A stretch of DNA of 64,000 nt from Nostocoides sp. (GCA_016716625.1 JADJVJ010000004.1:62001-126000), one strand, 5' to 3'; positions 7,481 through 15,821 are shown, counted from the first letter of the stretch. The notes: generated from the letters alone by a model not told the origin. Program-made: numbers and translations.

Positions 7481-7930
7481 TCAGGAATGCACCGGGTGGT
7501 GGGGGACACCGGACTCGACGAGGAGCCGGATGAGCAGGTTCGGCAGCGCGTCCGGGCCGTCGAGCTCGTGGGGGAGCTCGCTGTCGAAGCCGTCCCCGAC
7601 AAGCCGCCCGTATGCCGTGCCGTCCTCGAACGTCGTCGACACCCGAGCGCCCCGGCCGCGATACCCCACGGTGAAGGCGAGTTCGCTGGGCAGGGTCTCA
7701 TCGACCAGGCTCAGATGGTCGTCGCCGTGCGCGAGGACGGCATTGGCTTCACAGACGAGTTGCTCGGCGAGCGAGCGGATGGCCACCTGTCGGTCGGCGC
7801 CGGTGCTCGTCGCGATGCGCTGGCTGATCCGGGTCATCGGCATGGGGGCGAGTTCCTCGAGGCCGGCGGCCGCGAGTTCGTCCTCGTCGGCGCCGACGAG
7901 CTCGGCCACACGGATCATGAACGGAGTCAT
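7481..7930 (-). CDS. Unrecognised protein in the DmpK position
   Basis: A 149-residue acidic soluble protein with no signal peptide or membrane segment. It occupies the slot of DmpK, the small phenol hydroxylase assembly protein, directly upstream of dmpL. It is, however, about twice as long, and I see no DmpK motif. The start ATG at 7930 overlaps the stop of the upstream GlcG-like gene (ATGA), so the two are translationally coupled. Notable segments are HGDDHLSLVDETLPSELAF and DGPDALPNLLIRLLVESG. An accessory or assembly role for the hydroxylase is inferred from position only. Confidence 0.7.
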   Translation of the reverse strand: MTPFMIRVAELVGADEDELAAAGLEELAPMPMTRISQRIATSTGADRQVAIRSLAEQLVCEANAVLAHGDDHLSLVDETLPSELAFTVGYRGRGARVSTTFEDGTAYGRLVGDGFDSELPHELDGPDALPNLLIRLLVESGVPHHPVHS

Positions 7931-8385
7931 GGATGCTGTTCTCCTTCACGGGTTGTCGTGGCGGCGGCGGTGAGGGCTGCCGCACCCGCCTGGGCCACTT
8001 CTTTGTCCTGTGCAGCCGAGCCGCCGGATACCCCGACCGCTCCGATGAGCCCTCCGTCGACGACGATGGCCACTCCGCCCGCGAAGGCGGCCACGCCGGA
8101 CCGGCCGGCGATGCCGTCCCGGACCGCTGGCTCACTCTCGATGGCCTGGTAGAGGCCGTCGGTGGGGGCGCCGCCGAAACCGATGACCGTGCGGGCCTTG
8201 TCCACGGCGATGGCCGCCGAGTTCGTGAAGGCCCCGTCCATCCGGGCGAGGGCGAGCGGGACCCCGGTGAGGTCGAGGACCGCGACATTGACCGTGACAC
8301 CAAGCCCGGACGCGCGCGCCAGGGCCGCGTCAAGGGCGAGTCGCGCACCGGCATACGTCAGGGCGGTACTCGGACGCAGGTACAT
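7927..8385 (-). CDS. GlcG/HbpS family (DUF336) protein
   Basis: A 152-residue protein of the haem-degrading/GlcG-HbpS family. Typical features are the N-terminal LTYAGARLALDAALARA helix, VNVAVLDLTGVPLALARMDGA, and the Gly-rich GLIGAVGVSGGSAAQDKEVAQAGAAAL end. Members often sit in aromatic and glycolate catabolism operons; their exact role is unsettled (haem binding or cofactor protection). The open frame reaches 8427, but ATG at 8385 has AGGAGGTG upstream and is preferred. Its stop overlaps the next start. Confidence 0.85.
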   Translation of the reverse strand: MYLRPSTALTYAGARLALDAALARASGLGVTVNVAVLDLTGVPLALARMDGAFTNSAAIAVDKARTVIGFGGAPTDGLYQAIESEPAVRDGIAGRSGVAAFAGGVAIVVDGGLIGAVGVSGGSAAQDKEVAQAGAAALTAAATTTREGEQHP

Positions 8386-8522
8386 CTGGCTCGTCCACCT
8401 CCTCTGAAGTGCAGCGGTTTCGGGCATGACGGATCACCGATCGACCACCGAGGTGGCCGCGCGATGCGGGAAGGATGTCCCCGGTCGGCCGAGCCGAACG
8501 CGTCGACCGACCGGGACGTCAC

Positions 8523-9440
8523 TCAGGTGCTGACGGTGGTGAAGCGCTCGTTGATCTCGCGGGCGTGGTAGAAGATGCCCTTGGCGATCTGGTCGGGGGT
8601 CCACTTGTTGATCGGCCGGTCGCGGTAGGCCGGGTAGCCACCCGCGAAGACCTCGTTGCGGTTGCCCGAGGGGTCGAAGAAGTAGATCGTCTGACCGCGG
8701 GTGATGCCGTGGCGGGTCGGGCCGATGTCGATCGGCACGTCGTCCATCGTCATGATGTCGGCGGCCCGGCCGATCTCGGTCCAGTCCTGGAGCTTGAAGG
8801 CGAAGTGGTGCAGCTTGCCCTGCGGCCCTTCGAGCACGGCGATCTGGTGGATCTGGTTGTTGCTCGTCATCCAGGTCGCGATGTAGTGCGCGTCGTCGTC
8901 CTCAAGGTCGGTCTGCACACGCTCGGTGGGGAAGAAGTCGAACACGTGCTTGAACATGTTTTCCATCGTGCGCACGTCCTCGGCAAGGATGAGCGAGTGG
9001 TCCAGCGCGGGCACGCCGACCCCGACGAGGTGGCGTGGGAAGGCCTCCGGGTTGTGCGTGCCGACCTCGGTGCCGATGACCGTCTGAGCGTGGTAGACCT
9101 CGAAGATGTGCTCGGAGGGCGCGGTGAACCGGATGCCGTCACTGACCTCGGGGTTCTCGCCGGCGCTCATCCGCTCGACGGTGAGGCCGAACTCCCGGGC
9201 CCGCTTCTCGATGAGGTCGATGTCGGATTCGTACTCGACCTTGAAGCCGTACTTGACGACGCCGACGCCACCCTCCTCAAGGACGACCGAGTGGTGGTCC
9301 CACTCGTCCCAGCCCTTGAAGAAGATCTTCCCGTCGGTGGCGAGGGTCTCGTAGAGGCCGAGGGTGTTCGCGTAGTGGTGCTTGGCCTCGGCCAGGTCGG
9401 TGACCCGAGCGTGGACATAGCCCATGCGCATGACTGCCAT
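8523..9440 (-). CDS. Catechol 2,3-dioxygenase
   Basis: A 305-residue extradiol dioxygenase that cleaves catechol to 2-hydroxymuconic semialdehyde. Iron ligands by alignment to XylE are His148 (LDHSL), His211 or His212 (LHHFAF) and Glu263 (NRNE), with the acid-base His244 and Tyr253 also present. The extradiol signature GITRGQTIYFFDPSGNRNE is complete. XylE has 307 residues. ATG at 9440 is chosen because AAGGAG precedes it. The ferredoxin gene lies 11 bases upstream and the GlcG-like gene 137 bases downstream. Confidence 0.97.
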   Translation of the reverse strand: MAVMRMGYVHARVTDLAEAKHHYANTLGLYETLATDGKIFFKGWDEWDHHSVVLEEGGVGVVKYGFKVEYESDIDLIEKRAREFGLTVERMSAGENPEVSDGIRFTAPSEHIFEVYHAQTVIGTEVGTHNPEAFPRHLVGVGVPALDHSLILAEDVRTMENMFKHVFDFFPTERVQTDLEDDDAHYIATWMTSNNQIHQIAVLEGPQGKLHHFAFKLQDWTEIGRAADIMTMDDVPIDIGPTRHGITRGQTIYFFDPSGNRNEVFAGGYPAYRDRPINKWTPDQIAKGIFYHAREINERFTTVST

Positions 9441-9451
9441 GTGATGACTCC

Positions 9452-9868
9452 TTACGAAGGGGATGTGGTCGGGGAAGTCCTCGCGGAAGCGGTGACGCCC
9501 TGTGCGGCGGCCGTGCTCGCGGCATACTGCTCGGCGCGCTGCCGGGCCTTGTCGTTGAGCTGCCGGAGGAAGGGGTTGACGAGCCGCACATTCTCTCCGC
9601 GCAACTCGATCGTGATGTCGGAGTCCGGGACGGCCCGGCAACTCAGACAGGTGCCGTCGCTGCTCTCCTCCGCCGTAATGACGGAGTCGGCGACGGGGCG
9701 GTTATAGGTGAAGCTGCCCTCGTGACAGTCGACCTTGCAGATCGCACAACCACCCCGACGGCAGCCGATGGTGTAGGCATAGCCGGCCTTGTACAGGCCG
9801 CTGAGCACGGTCTCATCCGGTTCGAGGTAGATCACCTCCCCCGTGGGGTGGATCGTGACGATCGGCAC
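9452..9868 (-). CDS. [2Fe-2S] ferredoxin, XylT/DmpQ type
   Basis: This 138-residue plant-type ferredoxin has the cluster cysteines CRRGGCAIC and a distal Cys in GTCLSC. In meta-cleavage operons the XylT/DmpQ ferredoxins reduce oxidised iron in catechol 2,3-dioxygenase and so reactivate it; the adjacent dioxygenase gene supports the same job. GTG at 9868 with GGGAG six bases upstream is preferred over the open frame to 9919. The C-terminal 35 residues beyond the ferredoxin core are Ala/Ser/Thr rich and not seen in short family members. It is probably the first gene of its transcript. Confidence 0.92.
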   Translation of the reverse strand: MPIVTIHPTGEVIYLEPDETVLSGLYKAGYAYTIGCRRGGCAICKVDCHEGSFTYNRPVADSVITAEESSDGTCLSCRAVPDSDITIELRGENVRLVNPFLRQLNDKARQRAEQYAASTAAAQGVTASARTSPTTSPS

Positions 9869-9953
9869 TGGCGCTCCCTTGCGTGCAGCGAGCCGGCATG
9901 TCGTATGCCGTTCACTCACGAGAGTGCGGGCCGTCCGGCCACCCGACCAGACG

Positions 9954-9972
9954 CGTTCCTCACGCCGGAACG
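9954..9972. promoter_or_regulatory. IclR-type operator candidate (ferredoxin/dioxygenase operon)
   Basis: CGTTCC-N7-GGAACG lies 86 to 104 bases upstream of the ferredoxin GTG and matches the regulator-pair site at every specified base. Its right half also forms a 10-base inverted repeat with 10004-10013. The gap 9869-10065 holds no gene. Confidence 0.65.
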
Positions 9973-10065
9973 TGCGGGCTTCGCCCGATGGCGTGCGTGG
10001 GTCCGTTCCGGCGCGTGTCTGGACGGAGCGTCCCGCCGGAGTGCGGCGGCGGTGGGCTGTGGCCG

Positions 10066-10824
10066 TTAGCGAGCGAGGAAGCGGGCGAAGTGTCCCTGGG
10101 CGACCTCGGAGTGGAAGAGCCGCCCGGACAACTCGGCAAGGTCGTCGCCGCGGGCATCGAGGTCGGCGACGAGACCGGCGGCCAGCATGCGCTTAGCCTC
10201 GACGAGCCCCTGGCGCTCCCCGGCCCGCAGGTCGGTGAGGACGGAATCGACCGCCGCGTCGAGGTCCCCGCCGGCGGGTTCGACCCGGGTCACCAGTCCG
10301 GCCCTGACCGCCTCCTGCGCGCTAACCGTCCGGCCGGTGAGGAACCAGTCCGCCGCGGCCCGGGGCGTGAGCCGTCCCAGGACCGGGACCGAGATGATCG
10401 CCGCGGCAAGCCCGAGCCGCACCTCGGTGAGGGCGAAGTCCGCCTCGCGCGCGGCAAGAACGAGGTCAGCACTGGCGACGATGCCCAGCCCACCCGCGCG
10501 CACCGGCCCGTCGACACGGCACACGACCGGTACCTCGGCCGCGGCGATGCTGCGCTGGAGCGCGACGATGCCCCGGCCGGCCGCGACCATGTCGACGGTC
10601 ATCGCCTCCCGCAGGTCGACCCCCGCGCAGAAGACCCGACCCGAGGAGCGCAGGAGTATGCCGTGCAGGTCCGTGTCTCGGCCCGCCTGGGTGATGTGTG
10701 CGGTCAACTGTGAGACGAGGGCCGCCGATAAGGCATTGCGGTTGGCCGGAGAATCCAGGGTGATGACGGCGATGCGGTCCTGATCGGTCCGGATCACCAA
10801 GGTCGGCTGCTCGCTCACGCTCAT
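10066..10824 (-). CDS. Enoyl-CoA hydratase/isomerase family protein
   Basis: A 252-residue crotonase-fold protein. The oxyanion-hole segments GRVFCAGVDLREAM (near residue 65) and GPVRAGGLGIVASADLVLAAREADFALTEVRLGL (near 110) are recognisable. The catalytic Glu pair of true enoyl-CoA hydratases is not clearly present; the second position, ADFALTEVRLGL, keeps one Glu. It may hydrate a CoA ester or be an isomerase. ATG at 10824 is preferred because GGGGAG lies ten bases upstream. It faces the same way as the phenol genes, but a 200-base gap with an operator separates it from them, so membership in the pathway is uncertain. Confidence 0.85.
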   Translation of the reverse strand: MSVSEQPTLVIRTDQDRIAVITLDSPANRNALSAALVSQLTAHITQAGRDTDLHGILLRSSGRVFCAGVDLREAMTVDMVAAGRGIVALQRSIAAAEVPVVCRVDGPVRAGGLGIVASADLVLAAREADFALTEVRLGLAAAIISVPVLGRLTPRAAADWFLTGRTVSAQEAVRAGLVTRVEPAGGDLDAAVDSVLTDLRAGERQGLVEAKRMLAAGLVADLDARGDDLAELSGRLFHSEVAQGHFARFLAR

Positions 10825-10887
10825 AACCCTCATTCTCCCCTGCTTCTCCACGATCGTGAGTCTGCTGCTGCTATGGCGACAGCACAG

Positions 10888-11268
10888 TCACACGATGTTG
10901 GGGCGGGCGGGGAGACGGGCGAGGTGCGCGTCGACAATCCGGGCGAGCAGAGCCCTCGGCAACGGCACGGCATACCGGAAATGCAGGGTGCCTTTGCCCT
11001 TGATGTAGGGCGTGAGGTCCTCCCGCAGCCCCGCGTCACCGGGCGGGGAGGCCGGGATCGGGTAGATCGCCAGGTGCTCCCCCCACCCGGCCGTATGCAG
11101 CAGCCGCTTTCCCCCGACGAAGAACGTCGGGATGCCGTAGGACAGCCGCTCCTCCGCCTCGGGATCGCGGGCCAGGATGAGGTCGCGGACGACCGCGATG
11201 GCGGCCCGGCCCTCCTCGCTCTGTGCGGCAAGGTAGTCGGTCACGGACTCGAAGCATGGCATGGCCAT
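10888..11268 (-). CDS. DUF1801 / YdhG-like protein
   Basis: A 126-residue small soluble protein with the pattern SVTDYLAAQSEEGRAAIAVVRDLIL, RLSYGIPTFFVGGKRLLHTAGWGEHLAIYPIP and KGTLHFRYAVPLPRALLARIVDAHLA, typical of the iron-chaperone-like DUF1801 family. Its biochemical role is not established. It starts 9 bases downstream of the dciA stop and ends 63 bases before the hydratase-like gene, marking the boundary between origin housekeeping genes and the catabolic island. Confidence 0.8.
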   Translation of the reverse strand: MAMPCFESVTDYLAAQSEEGRAAIAVVRDLILARDPEAEERLSYGIPTFFVGGKRLLHTAGWGEHLAIYPIPASPPGDAGLREDLTPYIKGKGTLHFRYAVPLPRALLARIVDAHLARLPARPNIV

Positions 11269-11277
11269 GGGCAGAAC

Positions 11278-11826
11278 CTACCCGTAGGTGTCTCGCGGGC
11301 CCCGGCTGTCGGGGGAACGCCACGCCCCATGACCCCAGGTCGGAGCCGACGGGCCGAGCACGCGGATCTCGCGCACCGTGCCCTCCCCGACCTCCGCGGT
11401 GAGCCGGGTCAGCAGGGAGGAGGCCAGCATCCGCAACTGGGTGGCCCAGGCCGTGGAGTCGGCCCGCAGGGTGAGTACGCCCTCGGTGAAGTCCACCGGG
11501 ACACAGTGCCGGGCGATCTCGGCCCCGACGATGGCCGGCCAGCGGCCGAGTACCGCACCGACCGCGATATCGGCCTGCCACCCCCGGGCCACGACAAAGG
11601 ATTCGAGCTCCTCGCCGAGCAAGTGCGGGTCCCGACCGGCGGTCGAGCGGGCATCGACGGGGACATCCCTCCGGTCGCGACGTGCCCGGATCCCCGGCCG
11701 CAAACCGCGGGCCCGCGCGGCAGCCCGCGCCCGCGCGAGCGCCTCGCCGGCCGCGGAGAGGTCGCGCTCAACCTCGCCGGTCACCGGCTCGGGCGTCTCC
11801 GGTTGTTGCTGACTGGGCCCGGTCAT
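11278..11826 (-). CDS. DciA-family replication protein (DUF721)
   Basis: A 182-residue protein of the DciA/DUF721 family, the helicase-loading factor of bacteria that lack DnaC. The conserved core is WQADIAVGAVLGRWPAIVGAEIARHCVPVDFTEGVLTLRADSTAWATQLRML, preceded by an Arg-rich stretch (residues 30-55). ATG at 11826 overlaps the recF stop (ATGA), which fixes the start; the longer open frame is spurious. The recF-dciA pair next to dnaN is standard in Actinobacteria, where gyrB normally comes next. Confidence 0.9.
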   Translation of the reverse strand: MTGPSQQQPETPEPVTGEVERDLSAAGEALARARAAARARGLRPGIRARRDRRDVPVDARSTAGRDPHLLGEELESFVVARGWQADIAVGAVLGRWPAIVGAEIARHCVPVDFTEGVLTLRADSTAWATQLRMLASSLLTRLTAEVGEGTVREIRVLGPSAPTWGHGAWRSPDSRGPRDTYG

Positions 11827-13028
11827 GACGACTGCACTCGCACGGCGCCCAGCTCCACGGCATACGTCCGCCCCCGCAGCGCGAGTGGCACATCGTCGGC
11901 CACGGCGGCGGTGATGAGGACCTGCTCGCAGTTGCCGACCAGTGCGGCGAGGCGCTCGCGGCGGCCCTCGTCGAGTTCGGCGAACACGTCGTCGAGTATG
12001 AGCACCGGGTCCTCGCCGAGGTCTCGTCGGAGCAGTTCGTAGGCGGCCAGGCGCAGCCCGAGGGCGAACGACCACGACTCGCCATGGCTCGCGTACCCCT
12101 TGGCCGGAAGGTCCCCGAGGGTGAGGACGAGGTCGTCGCGGTGCGGCCCGACGAGGTTCACCGCCCGCTCCACCTCCTGGTCGCGGACCTCGGCGAACGA
12201 GGTGAGCAGACCCTCGTGGAGTTCCTCGACGGTGGGGACCTCGCCCTCGGCGATGCGCTCGGCGATCGGCCCGGTGAGGGTTGATCGGTACCTCAGCCGG
12301 GCGGGCCCCTCACCCCCACTGACCTGCTCGTATGCCGTCGCAAGGTCGGGTCCGAGGTCACGCAGCAGACGGAGCCGGGCATAGAGCAACTGGGATCCGA
12401 CCATGGCGAGTTGCGCGTTCCAGACCTCGAGGGTGTGCAGCGCCGCCTCCCGCTGCGCGACCTCGTCCACTCCCGGGATCGGTCGTGGGCGACGGCGGGA
12501 GCCGGCCGCCCGCAGCTGCGGGGCCGCTGACTTCAGCAGCGCCGCCCGCTGCTTGAGGATCTTGTCGAGGTCGGCGCGCACCCCGGCCCAGCGGGGCTGC
12601 CGGGCAACGAGCAGGTCATCGACGAACCGGCGACGCTCACCGGGGTCCCCCTTGATGAGGGCGAGGTCCTCGGGGGCGAAGAGCACGGTACGCACCGTGC
12701 CGAGGACATCCCGCGGCCGGGCCACCGGGGACTTGCCGAGCCGGGCGCGGTTGGCCCGCCCGGGGGTGATCTCCAGCTCGATCTGGGTTTCCCGGCCCTC
12801 CCGAACCACCGCCCCGCGGATGATGGCCCGCTCGGCACCGGCCCGGACCAGGGGTGCGTCCTGGGCTACCCGGTGTGAGGACAGGGTCGCGAGGTAGCCC
12901 ACGGCCTCGACGAGGTTGGTTTTGCCTTGGCCGTTGCGGCCGACGAAGGTCGTGATGCCGGGCTCGAGGCTGACCTCGGCGCTGGGATAGCTCCGAAAGT
13001 CGGCGAGGGTGAGGAACCGAACGTGCAC
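11823..13028 (-). CDS. recF: DNA replication and repair protein RecF
   Basis: A 401-residue SMC-like ATPase that acts in gap repair and replication restart with RecO and RecR. Walker A is FVGRNGQGKTNLVEA near residue 30, the signature region is SHGESWSFALGLRLAAYELL, and Walker B is PVLILDDVFAELD. Length is normal. It lies 21 bases downstream of gnd and overlaps dciA by four bases, so the set probably forms one transcript from dnaN or gnd onward. Confidence 0.97.
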   Translation of the reverse strand: MHVRFLTLADFRSYPSAEVSLEPGITTFVGRNGQGKTNLVEAVGYLATLSSHRVAQDAPLVRAGAERAIIRGAVVREGRETQIELEITPGRANRARLGKSPVARPRDVLGTVRTVLFAPEDLALIKGDPGERRRFVDDLLVARQPRWAGVRADLDKILKQRAALLKSAAPQLRAAGSRRRPRPIPGVDEVAQREAALHTLEVWNAQLAMVGSQLLYARLRLLRDLGPDLATAYEQVSGGEGPARLRYRSTLTGPIAERIAEGEVPTVEELHEGLLTSFAEVRDQEVERAVNLVGPHRDDLVLTLGDLPAKGYASHGESWSFALGLRLAAYELLRRDLGEDPVLILDDVFAELDEGRRERLAALVGNCEQVLITAAVADDVPLALRGRTYAVELGAVRVQSS

Positions 13029-13049
13029 GAAGGACCAGCGACGGCTGGG

Positions 13050-14093
13050 TCAGCCGGACTTCTTGGCCGCGGTGCGCTTGGCCGCGGGCGCGGCCTTCTT
13101 CGCGGGCGCCGCAGCCTTCTTCGCGCGCGCAGGTGCGGCCTTCTTCGCGGGCGCCGGCCCCGCGGCCTTCCCCGCCGAGGCGGCCTTGGCCGTCCGGAGG
13201 GCCACGCCCTCCTCGATCGTCATGACCTGGTGCCCGCCGAACTCCCCGCGTAGCGCCGCGACCGCCTGCATGGTCGGGCTGACCAGCTGGCGAGAGGCGA
13301 AGCGGGCGAACAGCGAGGCCGAAATGACCGGCATCGGCACGTCGAGGGCGATGGCCTCCTCGACGGTCCACTTGCCCTCGCCGGAGTCGACGGTGTAGTC
13401 AGAAACCCCCTCGAGGGTGGCGTTCTTCTCCAGGGCATCGACCATGAGGTCGAGCAGCCAGGACCGCACCACGGTGCCCCGCGACCAGGCCTTGAAGGCT
13501 CCCGGGACGTCGGTGACGATGTCCTTGCGCAGGAGGAGCTCGTAGCCCTCGGCATACGCGGCCATGAGGCCGTACTCGATGCCGTTGTGGACCATCTTGG
13601 TGTAGTGCCCGGCGCCGACGGACCCGGCGTGCACGAAGCCCTCCTCGCGCGGACCCTCGGGGCGCAGCGCGTCGAAGATCGGCATGGCCCGGCGGACGTT
13701 GGCCTTGGTGCCGCCGACCATGAGGCCGTACCCGTTCTCCAGGCCCCAGATGCCGCCGGAGACGCCGCAGTCGAGGTAGCCGATGCCCTTGGCCTTGAGG
13801 AGCTTCTCGTTGGCGACGTCGTCGGTGAACCGGCTGTTGCCGCCATCGATGACAAGGTCACCGGGCTGAAGGAGGTCGGCAAGCTTGGCCACGGTCTGCC
13901 GGGTGATCTCCCCCGCAGCCACCATGGTCCACACGACCCGCGGGGCCGGCAGGCTCTCGACGAGCGCGGCCAGCGTCGGCACGTCAGACACCGCACGATT
14001 GATGTCATAGCCGACGACCTCGTGCCCGGCACGGCGCAGGCGCTCGCGCATGTTGCCGCCCATCTTGCCCAGACCGATGAGACCCAGCTGCAT
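13050..14093 (-). CDS. gnd: 6-phosphogluconate dehydrogenase, decarboxylating, with basic tail
   Basis: A 347-residue enzyme of the short GndA-like class: GLIGLGKMGGNM Rossmann motif at the start, DGGNSRFTDD and CGVSGGIWGLENGYGLMVGG in the middle, catalytic Lys/Asn in YTKMVHNGIEYGLM. It oxidises 6-phosphogluconate to ribulose 5-phosphate. After about residue 300 the protein ends in a run of Ala, Lys and Pro (for example KKAAPARAKKAAAPAKK) that is not part of the enzyme fold and resembles histone H1-like tails. Position between dnaN and recF is common in Actinobacteria. Confidence 0.95.
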   Translation of the reverse strand: MQLGLIGLGKMGGNMRERLRRAGHEVVGYDINRAVSDVPTLAALVESLPAPRVVWTMVAAGEITRQTVAKLADLLQPGDLVIDGGNSRFTDDVANEKLLKAKGIGYLDCGVSGGIWGLENGYGLMVGGTKANVRRAMPIFDALRPEGPREEGFVHAGSVGAGHYTKMVHNGIEYGLMAAYAEGYELLLRKDIVTDVPGAFKAWSRGTVVRSWLLDLMVDALEKNATLEGVSDYTVDSGEGKWTVEEAIALDVPMPVISASLFARFASRQLVSPTMQAVAALRGEFGGHQVMTIEEGVALRTAKAASAGKAAGPAPAKKAAPARAKKAAAPAKKAAPAAKRTAAKKSG

Positions 14094-14150
14094 GTCGACT
14101 CCTTAGGGGTGGGATAGATGCGGTGCGGTGGGATGCGGTGACGTTGGGCG

Positions 14151-15290
14151 TCAGCTCGCGAAGCGCACGGGCATGAGCACGTAGCGGTAACTCGTGTCGG
14201 CGTCCCCGTCGGCTTCGTCCTGTCCGGAGAGCACGGCCGGTCGTGAGGGCTGGGTGAAGCTGATCCTGCTGTATGCCGTGCCGACCGCCCCCAGGCCGTC
14301 GAGGAGGTAATGCGGGTTGAAGGCGATCTCGATCTCCGGTCCGGTCACGGTGGACTCGACGGCCTCACTGGCCTGGGCGTCATCCCCGGCGCCGGCCTCG
14401 ATGGCAACCTGGCCCTCGGAGAACCGCAGCCGCACGGGGGTGTTGCGTTCGGCGACGAGCGCCACCCGCTTGACTGCCTCGACGAGGTCGGTGGTCTTGA
14501 TGACGGCCTCGGTCTCGACGGACGTGGGGAAGATCGAGGACACCTTGGGGTACTCCCCGTCAAGCAGCCGGGTCGTCGTGCGCCGGCTGCCGGCCTCGAA
14601 CCCGGCCAGTCCGTCCCCACCGGCCGCGGAGCCCAGCGCCAGTTCGATGGAGCCGGCGGCTCCGAGGGAGCGTGCGGTTTCGGAGAGCGTCTTGGCGGGG
14701 ATGAGCAGAACGTGCGCGGCGTCCGTCGCGGCCGGGTTCCAGGTGAGTTCGCGCATGGCCAGCCGGTAGCGGTCGGTGGCGAGCAGGGTCATCCGGTCGC
14801 CGTCGATCTCGACGCGAACCCCGGTGAGGATGGGCAAGGTGTCGCCGCGGTCTGCGGCCACGGACACCTGGCTCACCGCCTGGGTGAAGGCGTGCCCGTC
14901 GATGGTGCCGCTCGCCGCCGGGCTCGTCGGCAGGCTCGGGTAATCATCCGCGGGCATCAGGAGCAGGGCGAATCTCGAGGACCCGCAGGTGACCTGGACC
15001 TTGGAGCCGTCGATGGCGACGTCGACGGGTTTGGCTGGCAGGTTGCGCGAGATGTCGGCGAGGAGGCGGCCGAGGACCAGCACGGTGCCGCCCTCGGCGA
15101 CGTCGGCGGCGACGGTGATCTTGGCGGAGACCTCGTAGTCGAACGCCGAGAGCGTCACGGTGCCCTGAGGATCTGCCTCGATGAGAATGCCCGCGAGGAC
15201 CGGCACCGGAGGTCGCGCCGGCAGCCCCCGAGCCACCCACGACACCGCCTCGGCCAGGACATCACGCTCGACCCGGAACTTCACGTCCAA
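14151..15290 (-). CDS. dnaN: DNA polymerase III beta sliding clamp
   Basis: A 379-residue processivity clamp. The three-domain pattern is evident: MDVKFRVERDVLAEAVSWVARGLPARPPVPVLAGILIEA at the start, DDYPSLP and LPILTGVRVEIDGDRMTLLATDRYRLAMRE in the middle, and SRPAVLSGQDEADGDADTSYRYVLMPVR at the end. It is the first gene downstream of oriC on the minus strand, 531 bases from the dnaA stop, and ATG at 15290 is unambiguous. Confidence 0.98.
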   Translation of the reverse strand: MDVKFRVERDVLAEAVSWVARGLPARPPVPVLAGILIEADPQGTVTLSAFDYEVSAKITVAADVAEGGTVLVLGRLLADISRNLPAKPVDVAIDGSKVQVTCGSSRFALLLMPADDYPSLPTSPAASGTIDGHAFTQAVSQVSVAADRGDTLPILTGVRVEIDGDRMTLLATDRYRLAMRELTWNPAATDAAHVLLIPAKTLSETARSLGAAGSIELALGSAAGGDGLAGFEAGSRRTTTRLLDGEYPKVSSIFPTSVETEAVIKTTDLVEAVKRVALVAERNTPVRLRFSEGQVAIEAGAGDDAQASEAVESTVTGPEIEIAFNPHYLLDGLGAVGTAYSRISFTQPSRPAVLSGQDEADGDADTSYRYVLMPVRFAS

Positions 15291-15821
15291 CCGCCTTTAC
15301 GACACCCGTCACGAACTGCCCCGCATTGACCGGGGTCACTGACATTAGACCACCACGGCACTCGGCGATAGTCGGGGGTCGCGCGAGCGGATCGGGACCA
15401 CAGTCCCCAGGTCGTTGTCGGGGGGCGAAAGAGTGTTGAGGGATCTCATCGTCATCATCGGTTCGGTGGATTGTGGGGATGAAGCGTATTCCCGCAGGTC
15501 GCTCTGCGTGTCGCGAGGTGGACAGCGCACGACGTCACGGGGGACACCTCCCGCGGTGCTGGGGACGGTCATTCCGCGTTCACATGACACACACCGGGTG
15601 GAGGGGGACTGTCCACCACCTAAGGCAGTTGTCCACAGTTGTCCACAGACAAACTGTGGACAACGTTCCGTTCCGCGGTGCAGGCGCCTTGAGCGCGGAA
15701 GGTTACCCTGGTTATCCACAGGAATGTGCACAGGACGTGGATGACGTCGGTGATTTCACCGATGCGCGATCGGCGAAGGTGAACAACGAGCTGCGCCCGG
15801 GTGTCGGGGCGGGGGCCCGGG
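15291..15821. other. Chromosomal replication origin (oriC), dnaA-dnaN gap
   Basis: This 531-base stretch between the dnaA stop and the dnaN start holds no gene. DnaA boxes are visible: TTGTCCACA at 15629-15637 and 15639-15647, the reverse TGTGGACAA at 15655-15663, and TTATCCACA at 15712-15720, with a further partial TGTGCACA at about 15725. The local composition near 15435-15500 is richer in A and T than the surroundings and is a candidate unwinding region. Position and box density match actinobacterial origins. Confidence 0.88.

Noticed and set aside
10825..10887. Mobile element or attachment site at the edge of the phenol island.
   Set aside because: No inverted or direct repeats, tRNA end or integrase/transposase fragment was found at the junction.
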